NCBI RefSeq assembly: GCF_000092505.1
Contig: NC_014136.1
Span: forward strand, 1,448,501 to 1,512,500
DNA: 64,000 nucleotides
Direction: 5' to 3'
From: Leuconostoc kimchii IMSNU 11154
Lineage (GTDB): Bacteria > Bacillota > Bacilli > Lactobacillales > Lactobacillaceae
How positions within the stretch are numbered: the stretch's first letter is position 1; each line of letters opens with the position of its first letter. Shown one piece after another: positions 10,071-16,741 of this stretch. The notes below the pieces were generated by a model. That model was not told the origin of the DNA and did no database searches. It worked only from the letters and a program-made list of their open reading frames with translations. The translations under genes and the position numbers were made by a program.

Positions 10071-11393
10071 ATGGGGACGAATCAAAATCTTAATCGCACA
10101 ATGACCTTGCTTCCGGCTATTTCAACTGTGGTCGGAACAGTCATTGGTGCTGGTGTGTTTTATAAAGCATCAAGTGTCGCTGATGCAACGGGATCAACAA
10201 GTATGTCATTATTTGTCTGGCTTATTGGTGGCTTGATTAGTTTAGCAGCTGGATTAACTGGTGCTGAATTGGCAGCAGCTTTGCCACAAACTGGCGGTAT
10301 GTTAGTTTATATCGAGCGTGCCTATGGTAAATTAGCTAGTTATTTATTAGGTTGGGCACAAATTATTATTTATTTTCCAGCCAGTTTGGCGGCCAAAGGC
10401 ATTATCTTTGGCACACAGGTGGCTAACCTCTTTCATTGGGGATATATCGCTATTATTCCTTCGGGTATCGCGGCGTTAGTTTCGGTTGCGGCTATTAATA
10501 TGCTCGGTTCAAAAATTGCCGGACAGTTCCAGTCAATCACTTTGTTTTTCAAACTGATTCCATTAGCGTTGATCATTGTTTTTGGTCTATTACAGCCTGG
10601 TGGCGTTGACGTGAGCATTTTCCCAGTATCACCTGGACATGCTGTGGGTGGCTGGGCTTCCGCTATGGGTGCAGGCTTACTAGCAACAATGTATGCTTAT
10701 GATGGTTGGATTCATGTTGGTAACATTGCTGGTGAGATGAAAAATCCAACGCGTGATTTACCACGTGCCATTGCTGGTGGTTTAGTTGGTATCATGGCGA
10801 TTTATTTGCTTGTAAACTATGCGTTCTTACACGCGTTACCGTTTAGTGCTGTTCAGGGTAATGCCAACACTGCAATGGATGCTGCACAACAAATTTTTGG
10901 TGGTTTCGGTGGTAAATTAATTACGATTGGTATTCTTATTTCCATTTATGGGACATTGAATGGCTATACGATGACGGGGATGCGGTTACCTTATGCGATG
11001 GCGTTGGAAAAAGGCTTGCCATTTTCTAACCAGTTAGTCAAGTTAAACCGTTTTCAAGTGCCTTATATTGCAGGTATATTCCAACTGGTCTTAGCGATTG
11101 GCCTAATGTTCATGGGTGGCTTTGATATGCTCACGGATATGTTGGTTTTTGTGATTTGGTTATTTTACACGTTAGTCTTTGTGGCAGTTATTAAGTTACG
11201 CCATACAGAACCAGATCTTAAAAGACCATATCGTGTACCACTGTATCCATTCATGCCAATCATTGCTATTTTAGGTGGCTTATTCATCATTGTCATGACA
11301 TTGATGACAGAATGGCAATTAGCTTTGATTGGTGTCGGTGCTACATTAGCAGGTTTGCCATTATATTTCGTGATGCAACATCGTCAAAAATAA
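10071..11393 (+). CDS. APC-family amino acid permease
   Basis: 440 residues with about 12 membrane helices. The APC signature VGTVIGAGVF is in helix 1, and the sequence resembles the SteT/YfnA-like L-amino acid transporters. The exact amino acid is not determinable here. The ATG follows AAAGAGG at good spacing. Single-gene unit: own promoter with palindromic operator and a terminator at 11401-11433. Confidence 0.85.
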   Translation: MGTNQNLNRTMTLLPAISTVVGTVIGAGVFYKASSVADATGSTSMSLFVWLIGGLISLAAGLTGAELAAALPQTGGMLVYIERAYGKLASYLLGWAQIIIYFPASLAAKGIIFGTQVANLFHWGYIAIIPSGIAALVSVAAINMLGSKIAGQFQSITLFFKLIPLALIIVFGLLQPGGVDVSIFPVSPGHAVGGWASAMGAGLLATMYAYDGWIHVGNIAGEMKNPTRDLPRAIAGGLVGIMAIYLLVNYAFLHALPFSAVQGNANTAMDAAQQIFGGFGGKLITIGILISIYGTLNGYTMTGMRLPYAMALEKGLPFSNQLVKLNRFQVPYIAGIFQLVLAIGLMFMGGFDMLTDMLVFVIWLFYTLVFVAVIKLRHTEPDLKRPYRVPLYPFMPIIAILGGLFIIVMTLMTEWQLALIGVGATLAGLPLYFVMQHRQK

Positions 11394-11400
11394 CCGAAAT

Positions 11401-11433
11401 GTCACTGTATTTAACGCAGTGACGTTTTTTGTT
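11401..11433 (+). terminator. terminator after the amino acid permease
   Basis: GTCACTG and CAGTGAC form a 7-bp stem followed by GTTTTTTG. It overlaps the likely -35 of the next gene. Confidence 0.8.
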
Positions 11434-11479
11434 ATAATGAGACCAATAGAGTCAATTTTTAAAAAGGAAGGCATGGCGC

Positions 11480-12868
11480 ATGGCAAAAATTAAATTCCAT
11501 ATTGCCTCACAAACTGAATTAATATTAGATCAAGCTGCCCAAGTTGGCGATGTGATTGATTTGACTGATGAGCAAAATATTGATACCAGTATTATCAATG
11601 GAAAAATCGCTGATATGATTGCGGATCAGGTTGCCCAAGCCAAAGAAGAGTGGGCAGTGCAACAAGATAAGCAAGCAGCTATTGAGTTGACTAATCAGTT
11701 ACAGAAGCAAGAACAAACGTTACAATTAACCATTAATGATAAAGATAATCGCATCGTTGCGCTCGAAACGGAACTGAAAAGCATCGCGCAACAAAATGAT
11801 GCTGAACTAAAAACACAACTAGTCAAACAAGAATTGACGTTGCAAGCGACTTTGGCGCAAAAGCAGACTGAAATTGCTGAACTAGAGTCAAAAATTCAAA
11901 CAATTACCCAGCAAAGCCAATCTGAACTGACAACACAATTGCTTAAAAAAGAAGCGGCAGTCCAAAGCGAGTTAGCGCAACGAGATCAAAAAGTGTCTGA
12001 ATTAACGTCACAGCTCCAGTTAAAAGACCAAGAGAAGCAGTTACAGTTGGTTAACATTCAAAGTCAATATGAAGCGCAACTCAAAACGGCTAATGAACAA
12101 GTTGAGTTCTATAAAGACTTTAAAGCACGTCAATCAACTAAAGAGATTGGGGAAAGTTTGGAACAATATGCGATGACAGAATTCAACAAAATTCGACCAT
12201 ACGCTTTTCCAAATGCTTATTTTGAGAAAGATAATACGTTGTCGGAGACCAATTCGAAAGGAGACTTCATTTTCCGAGATTTCCAAGATGGGTTAGAATT
12301 TATTAGTATCATGTTTGATATGAAAAATGAAGCTGACACGACTGCGACAAAGCATAGAAATATGGACTTTTTCAAGGAGCTAGACAAAGATCGCCGTGAA
12401 AAAAAGACAGAATATGCTGTCTTGGTGTCTATGCTAGAAGCTGACAGCGATTACTATAATACTGGGATTGTGCAAGTCTCAGAGTATGATAAAATGTATG
12501 TGATTCGGCCACAATTCTTCATTCAGTTCATTGGGGTGTTACGTAATGCAGCGTTGAATAGTGTGGCTTATAAGCAAGAATTAGAACAGGTACGCGAGCA
12601 AAATGTCGATATTACACATTTTGAAAGTGATCTGACAAACTTTAAAACAGCCTTTGGTAAAAATTATCAAAGTGCCTCAAAAAACTTTAAAACAGCTATT
12701 GATGAGATTGATAAGTCGATTGCACGTATGGAAGCCGTTAAACGCTCGCTGACGACGTCTGAGAACCAGTTGCGTTTAGCTAACAATAAATTGGAAGATG
12801 TGAGCGTTAAGAAGCTGACAAGGGGTAATCCAACGATGAAGGCGAAGTTTGATGAGGTTGGTGGGTAA
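11480..12868 (+). CDS. DUF2130 coiled-coil protein
   Basis: 462 residues. Residues about 50-215 are a long coiled coil made of roughly 38-residue diverged repeats (compare 77-114 with 115-152). The C-terminal half is the DUF2130 domain; E228, D262 and D280-x-K282 (in GDFIF and FDMKNE) look like a PD-(D/E)XK nuclease core, though no nuclease activity is established from this. A second short coil ends the protein. ATG 11480 lies 9 bases after GGAAG. Expressed alone; a TATAAT near 11434 overlaps the previous terminator. Possible role in DNA processing is inference only. Confidence 0.75.
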   Translation: MAKIKFHIASQTELILDQAAQVGDVIDLTDEQNIDTSIINGKIADMIADQVAQAKEEWAVQQDKQAAIELTNQLQKQEQTLQLTINDKDNRIVALETELKSIAQQNDAELKTQLVKQELTLQATLAQKQTEIAELESKIQTITQQSQSELTTQLLKKEAAVQSELAQRDQKVSELTSQLQLKDQEKQLQLVNIQSQYEAQLKTANEQVEFYKDFKARQSTKEIGESLEQYAMTEFNKIRPYAFPNAYFEKDNTLSETNSKGDFIFRDFQDGLEFISIMFDMKNEADTTATKHRNMDFFKELDKDRREKKTEYAVLVSMLEADSDYYNTGIVQVSEYDKMYVIRPQFFIQFIGVLRNAALNSVAYKQELEQVREQNVDITHFESDLTNFKTAFGKNYQSASKNFKTAIDEIDKSIARMEAVKRSLTTSENQLRLANNKLEDVSVKKLTRGNPTMKAKFDEVGG

Positions 12869-12875
12869 AGTGTAC

Positions 12876-12900
12876 AAAAAGCAATGTACATTGCTTTTTG
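12876..12900. terminator. bidirectional terminator after DUF2130 gene
   Basis: Perfect AAAAAGCAATGT/ACATTGCTTTTT palindrome; it can end both the DUF2130 gene and the minus-strand remnant at 12913-13062. Confidence 0.75.
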
Positions 12901-12912
12901 ATATCAACTAAA

Positions 12913-13062
12913 TTACTTGTCAGCAAGTGATGCGATGTAGTTAGGAAAATTAATAGGATTATTGAAAGGTTTAACAATATAAAAAATTTCACAGCTAGCT
13001 TGAGCTTGTTGGAAGAGATTATAATTCTTAATTTGAATTTTTTCGATTGTTTCAAAAATAGA
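12913..13062 (-). pseudogene. C-terminal remnant of an unknown gene
   Basis: Minus-strand frame of 49 codons with no start codon, preceded directly by a stop. Its peptide (SIFETIEKIQIKNYN at the start, NFPNYIASLADK at the end) has the composition of a real soluble protein and ends just before a terminator on the same strand. I read it as the tail of a decayed gene at the edge of the accessory patch. The family is not recognised; it could be chance. Confidence 0.35.
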
Positions 13063-13248
13063 CTATAATTAAATCAAACACTACGCCACTTATTGATGTA
13101 GTGTTAAGTGGTTGATATATTAACAGGAAAAAATTGATGTTTAAATGAACGATTTACTAAGTTGAAAAACAAAATTAAATGACGATAATCTTAGATATAA
13201 TTGCGGATTAAGTAAGTAGTTAATGACAACCTATAAGGGGGCAAGTTA
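13063..13248. other. AT-rich intergenic, start of accessory patch
   Basis: No gene seen. Contains an ACACTACGCCACTTATTGATG-like inverted pair (CACTACG / TAGTGTT) around 13079-13106 and a TATAAT at about 13196-13201 that could drive the next gene; no convincing -35. Confidence 0.4.
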
Positions 13249-14253
13249 ATGAATGAATTTGAAATAACTATACCAAATAATAAATCACTAATTGTTGATG
13301 TGACAGACAAGACACTTTACAATTATGATTTTGGAAGTTACTCGTTAGCACCATTACAAAAAGCAGCTGGCATAACTATTGGGGAAAAAATAAAAAAAGA
13401 ATTAATTGCAAATGTTTCTAAAGCCGAGCTACTTCAAAAATCAGGATCAAAAAATAATGTAGAATATGTTGCCAAATTTACTAACGAAGCTAGAGAAAAA
13501 TTAAAAACTGGAGAATGGTCATTAGGCGTCAAAAAGGATACAAACGACTTATTTGGCATTATCAAGGAGACTAAAACAGGTAAAAACAAAAGCATAATAA
13601 CTTTAGATGCCAAAACTGTTGATAAATTAGGAAATTTGACTGAACTTTCTGCAATACAAGGACAGTTAACTGAAATAACTGAACAAATTGAAGGCTTGAA
13701 TCGACTAATTGAACGTATAGAGCAAGGACAATATAATGATCGTTTTGCAGGGTTTTTCAGTGCACGACAGTTAGTCATTGAAGCATTGGCCAGTAATAAT
13801 AACGATCTTAAAAAAGATTTATTAATATCAGCAGTTAAAACTAATAATGACACAATTGCAAAATTAATGTTTACGATACGACAAGATGCAGATGCTTTTA
13901 TTGATATGAAGACAAAGGCTAAGGATGCAAAGCGTATTGATGATTTTCTTCAGAATTCAATTGGTTATTTGAATGCTTCAATACAATTAAATTTGGTTGC
14001 TTATACTGCAATGGGTGAAAAAATGCCATTGATGGCAACGTTGGTGAATTATCAATCTTTTATTGAACAGACATTGCTAAAGCAAATTGGTGATTCAGAA
14101 AAATCAGTTTCATGGAAAATTGATAATATGCATCAAGGAACAGAGGGGAAGTTCAATAAAATTGCTCAGAATGTATCTGGTAAAATTACTAGCTTAGTCC
14201 ATAACATGGAAAAACTTAAAATTGGAGAATTAACTAATGACAGTATCGGATGA
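13249..14253 (+). CDS. unknown 334-residue coiled-coil protein
   Basis: Not recognised. No signal peptide or membrane helix. The N-terminal ~120 residues are mixed and start with ITIPNNKSLIVDV; around 130-165 is a heptad-rich segment (LTEITEQIEGLNRLIERIEQ); the rest is largely helical with many N, K and D. GGGGG lies before the ATG. Base composition is AT-richer than the housekeeping genes. It overlaps the next small gene by 17 bases, so the two are probably one unit. Could be an accessory or defence protein, but nothing in the sequence proves it. Confidence 0.7.
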   Translation: MNEFEITIPNNKSLIVDVTDKTLYNYDFGSYSLAPLQKAAGITIGEKIKKELIANVSKAELLQKSGSKNNVEYVAKFTNEAREKLKTGEWSLGVKKDTNDLFGIIKETKTGKNKSIITLDAKTVDKLGNLTELSAIQGQLTEITEQIEGLNRLIERIEQGQYNDRFAGFFSARQLVIEALASNNNDLKKDLLISAVKTNNDTIAKLMFTIRQDADAFIDMKTKAKDAKRIDDFLQNSIGYLNASIQLNLVAYTAMGEKMPLMATLVNYQSFIEQTLLKQIGDSEKSVSWKIDNMHQGTEGKFNKIAQNVSGKITSLVHNMEKLKIGELTNDSIG

Positions 14254-14431
14254 AAAAGTATGTAAGGTTCCAGGATGCAGCAAAGAAGTCTATAACGCAA
14301 AATCATTTTTTTGTGGAGAACATAAAAGAAGCGTAAAAGAAAATGGAAAAAAAGCACTACAAACAGCTGTTACAGTGGTTGCTGCTGTTGGTGTAGTTGC
14401 AGTAAAAATTAAAAAAAGTTTAAAGAAATAA
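14237..14431 (+). CDS. small zinc-finger-like membrane protein
   Basis: 64 residues: an N-terminal C-x4-C ... C-x2-H pattern (CKVPGC, FFCGEH) that looks like a small zinc-binding knuckle, then a basic stretch, then a single hydrophobic helix (about residues 41-57, TAVTVVAAVGVVAV) and a lysine tail. GGAG precedes the ATG, which lies inside the end of the 334-residue gene. Likely a membrane-attached partner of that protein. Family not recognised. Confidence 0.65.
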   Translation: MTVSDEKVCKVPGCSKEVYNAKSFFCGEHKRSVKENGKKALQTAVTVVAAVGVVAVKIKKSLKK

Positions 14432-14525
14432 AATACGCATTCACTGCGTACAGTAATATCAAAATGCAATTTATTATGAGTAACAAGTTGATTATATACT
14501 ATAACCACAAAGGTATTAAAGCAAA

Positions 14526-14551
14526 AGCCATAACAGTCTGTTATGGCTTGA
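14526..14551. terminator. terminator of the toxin-antitoxin pair
   Basis: AAGCCATAACA and TGTTATGGCTT form a stem; on the minus strand it is followed by TTGCTTT. It includes the toxin's stop codon. Confidence 0.65.
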
Positions 14552-14819
14552 ATTTATAAACTTCAGAGCGTTTACCAACATAAAGTGCAGTAATGATGAA
14601 TACCTGATTATCAACCTTTGTAATGATACGAAAATCACCAATACGAAAGCGAATAAGACCAGATAACTCACCGGTTAGTGCTTTACCAGGTGATGTTGGG
14701 AAATCAACATCATGTAGGTGCGTGATAATCCATTTGGTAATCAGACGTTGTGTTGATTTGTCTAGTTTGCGAAACGTTTTCTTATAAGAGTCTGCAAATG
14801 CGACAGTATATTTAGTCAT
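14541..14819 (-). CDS. RelE/ParE-superfamily toxin
   Basis: 92 residues. MTKYTVAFADSYKKTFRKLDKS, then LIRFRIGDFRIITKV and a C-terminal GKRSEVYKF are typical of the RelE-like fold, which cleaves mRNA on the ribosome. The basic and aromatic residues of the C-terminus (R near 84, Y at 87) are present, so it is probably active. It starts inside the antitoxin gene (8-base overlap) and is translated after it. Confidence 0.85.
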   Translation of the reverse strand: MTKYTVAFADSYKKTFRKLDKSTQRLITKWIITHLHDVDFPTSPGKALTGELSGLIRFRIGDFRIITKVDNQVFIITALYVGKRSEVYKFKP

Positions 14820-15063
14820 TGTCAGTCAAATCCATTAAATCAAATTCAGTTAAGAAATCATCGAGTGAAGTTGTCTTAAAATCATCTGCTTCCCATGCCT
14901 TATAAGCATTTTCGGCAATTTGATAATCCATTAAATCGGCCATTTTTTCAGCAACGGCCTGTTCAATAAATTTTGAAGTTGAAATATGTTGGTTATGAGC
15001 GTAGGCTTTGACGTTTTCCATTAAGGTATCATCAAAACGAACTGAAGTCGCATATGTGGCCAT
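14812..15063 (-). CDS. RHH antitoxin (RelB/DUF6290-like)
   Basis: 83 residues. The N-terminus (TSVRFDDTLMENVKAYAHNQHISTSKFIEQAV) is a ribbon-helix-helix DNA-binding fold; the acidic C-terminal tail (DDFLTEFDLMDLTDND) would wrap and neutralise the toxin. GGAGG precedes the ATG. The promoter overlaps an inverted repeat at 15098-15112, which fits autorepression by antitoxin or complex. Confidence 0.85.
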   Translation of the reverse strand: MATYATSVRFDDTLMENVKAYAHNQHISTSKFIEQAVAEKMADLMDYQIAENAYKAWEADDFKTTSLDDFLTEFDLMDLTDND

Positions 15064-15080
15064 TAGAATTCCTCCGTGAT

Positions 15081-15112
15081 ATTTGTAGTTATATTATACT
15101 ACAATTTGTAGT
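15081..15112 (-). promoter_or_regulatory. toxin-antitoxin promoter and operator
   Basis: TATAAT on the minus strand (15093-15098) abuts a perfect 7-bp inverted repeat ACTACAA-T-TTGTAGT (15098-15112), and a further half-site (TTTGTAGTT) sits at 15082-15090. The repeated half-site matches the way RHH antitoxins bind. Confidence 0.6.
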
Positions 15113-15209
15113 TGGATGTGGGTACAATAATTATTGATAACAGATGAATAAAATAAAGGTGCAACAAATTAAACATTTGCTCAATTTGCGAAACGGGCAT
15201 ATCAAAAGC

Positions 15210-15485
15210 CTAATTCAAAGTGACATTGCCATTTTCATCAATTTTACCAATACTTGTTTTCTTATCGCGTGTCCAAATAGAAACGTTTTTTGAGGGATAC
15301 ATAGGTGCTAAGCTAAGGCCCCATGCTTGAATCTGTTTTAACTTGTCATCACGCTTCAAATTAGATGTTACAAGGTATTTAATATTTTCAATATCAATAT
15401 TTCTGTCTCTATCATTTTGTGCTATTCTAGTTCCAATAATATTGATAAATTTATTCAACGTGTTTTTTCCTGTTATTTTATTCAT
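15210..15485 (-). CDS. unknown 91-residue protein
   Basis: Not recognised. Soluble and charged, no signal peptide; ends in GKIDENGNVTLN with a central LKQIQAWGLSLAPMYPSKNVSIWTRD. AGGAAAGG lies upstream of the ATG, so it is probably translated. It has no partner gene next to it and sits in the accessory patch. Size would allow an immunity or regulatory protein, but nothing specific supports it. Confidence 0.55.
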   Translation of the reverse strand: MNKITGKNTLNKFINIIGTRIAQNDRDRNIDIENIKYLVTSNLKRDDKLKQIQAWGLSLAPMYPSKNVSIWTRDKKTSIGKIDENGNVTLN

Positions 15486-15516
15486 TGTAAATAAGTATAC
15501 CTTTCCTCAGAGCGAA

Positions 15517-15563
15517 AAAGCCTCTACGACATGAACTATAGTTCATATCGTAGAGGCTTTTTA
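15517..15563. terminator. bidirectional terminator
   Basis: AAAAAGCCTCTACGA and TCGTAGAGGCTTTTT form a 15-bp stem; the loop contains a further palindrome (ATGAACTATAGTTCAT). It separates the orphan small gene from the HxlR gene. Confidence 0.85.
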
Positions 15564-15600
15564 GTATCTCAACAAATTAGATCAATAATAGATTACGTCA

Positions 15601-15906
15601 CTACCCATGATAACGAACATACCAAGCCTTAATATCGGGGATTAGCTTCAATAAATATAGACCTTTATCAGTAAAATGATAGGCAATTTGTGGTGGATTG
15701 GTTGGTAGATGCTCTCTTATAATAATACCGTTTGCTTCGAGATCTTTTATTCGAGTTGATAGAATTCTAGGATTGATGCTGGGAATATGACTTTTCATCA
15801 GACCATAGTGATTATGCCCATCGTGAATAGCCTGTAAAATTTCCACGGTGAATTTCCCTTTGACGACATCGATTGTAGATTGCACTGGGCAATTGGCTGC
15901 TGGCAT
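15601..15906 (-). CDS. HxlR-family transcriptional regulator
   Basis: 101-residue winged-helix regulator. The N-terminal CPVQSTIDVVKGKFTVEILQAI and RILSTRIKDLEANGIIIRE segments match the HxlR fold. Cys6, the position used for redox or electrophile sensing in some family members, is kept. It is divergent from the ABC operon that starts 80 bases away, with nested inverted repeats between them, and is the likely regulator of that operon. Confidence 0.88.
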   Translation of the reverse strand: MPAANCPVQSTIDVVKGKFTVEILQAIHDGHNHYGLMKSHIPSINPRILSTRIKDLEANGIIIREHLPTNPPQIAYHFTDKGLYLLKLIPDIKAWYVRYHG

Positions 15907-15925
15907 AGTATACTTTTTTTCCCTT

Positions 15926-15984
15926 CTTGTGAAAAATTAATAATCGTTTATCATATTAAATATATCACAAGGGAGACGATAAAC
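15926..15984. promoter_or_regulatory. nested inverted repeats between HxlR and ABC operon
   Basis: Two interleaved perfect 7-bp inverted repeats: CTTGTGA (15926-15932) with TCACAAG (15965-15971), and GTTTATC (15946-15952) with GATAAAC (15978-15984). They cover the divergent promoter region, with the TTGTGA also usable as a -35. Likely HxlR operator. Confidence 0.5.
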
Positions 15985-15986
15985 CA

Positions 15987-16739
15987 ATGTCGAAGAGCAA
16001 TATCATTAAAGTACAGCAGTTATCCAAACACTATGACAATCATAAAATTTTAGACAATGTCAATCTAGAGATTTTTGAATCAGATTTTACTGTCATCATG
16101 GGGCCTTCAGGTGCTGGGAAATCAACGTTGTTACAAAACATATCAACGATGGATAAACCAACTAGTGGCAAAGTTATATTTAACCAACAAGATCTCACAA
16201 AACTTACAGACAAAGCGTTGTCATTATTTAGAAAAAAAGATATTGGTTTTATTTTCCAGTCATTTAACCTTATTGAACATTTAAGTGTTTTGGAAAATGT
16301 TTGTTTGCCAGGATTATTACTGAAAACAGAGTCTAAACAACAAGTAATCCAAAGAGCTAAGCAACTGCTTACCGGATTAGGGCTTGATGCCCATATGGAG
16401 CAAGCTATTACACACTTATCCGGTGGTCAAAAACAACGTGTTGCTATTGCTAGAAGTTTGATTAACCAACCTAAAATTTTGTTCGCTGATGAACCAACAG
16501 GTGCCTTAGATTCGACTTCTGGTATTGAGGTGCTTGATAGCCTCACGTTGAATAATCAAAATGGTCAAACAATTGTTATGGTGACACATGATTTAAAAGC
16601 TGCACTACGTGCTGATCGTATTCTGTTTATTAAAGACGGTACAATTTTTGGAGATAGAAATTTTACGCCTTATAATGCTAGTCAAATTGCAGCACGACGA
16701 ATAGAAATTGAATCTTGGTTACAAGAAATGGGATGGTAA
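15987..16739 (+). CDS. ABC transporter ATP-binding protein (MacB/BceA type)
   Basis: 250 residues with Walker A GPSGAGKST, Q-loop FIFQSFNLIEHLSVLENV, signature [12 protein letters not shown], Walker B ILFADEPTGALD and H-loop TH. This sequence class pairs with FtsX-like permeases in peptide-sensing, bacteriocin or lipoprotein export systems. First gene of a three-gene operon whose members are 2 bases apart or overlap. Confidence 0.9.
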   Translation: MSKSNIIKVQQLSKHYDNHKILDNVNLEIFESDFTVIMGPSGAGKSTLLQNISTMDKPTSGKVIFNQQDLTKLTDKALSLFRKKDIGFIFQSFNLIEHLSVLENVCLPGLLLKTESKQQVIQRAKQLLTGLGLDAHMEQAITHLSGGQKQRVAIARSLINQPKILFADEPTGALDSTSGIEVLDSLTLNNQNGQTIVMVTHDLKAALRADRILFIKDGTIFGDRNFTPYNASQIAARRIEIESWLQEMGW

Positions 16740-16741
16740 CT

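Noticed and set aside
12807-13055. Minus-strand open frame overlapping the DUF2130 3' end
   Set aside because: It runs through the terminator into the coding region of another gene; the remnant in a different frame (12913-13062) is more protein-like.
13434-13853. Antisense open frame of 139 codons in the 334-residue gene
   Set aside because: No ribosome site, and the plus-strand gene has a good one and a better composition.
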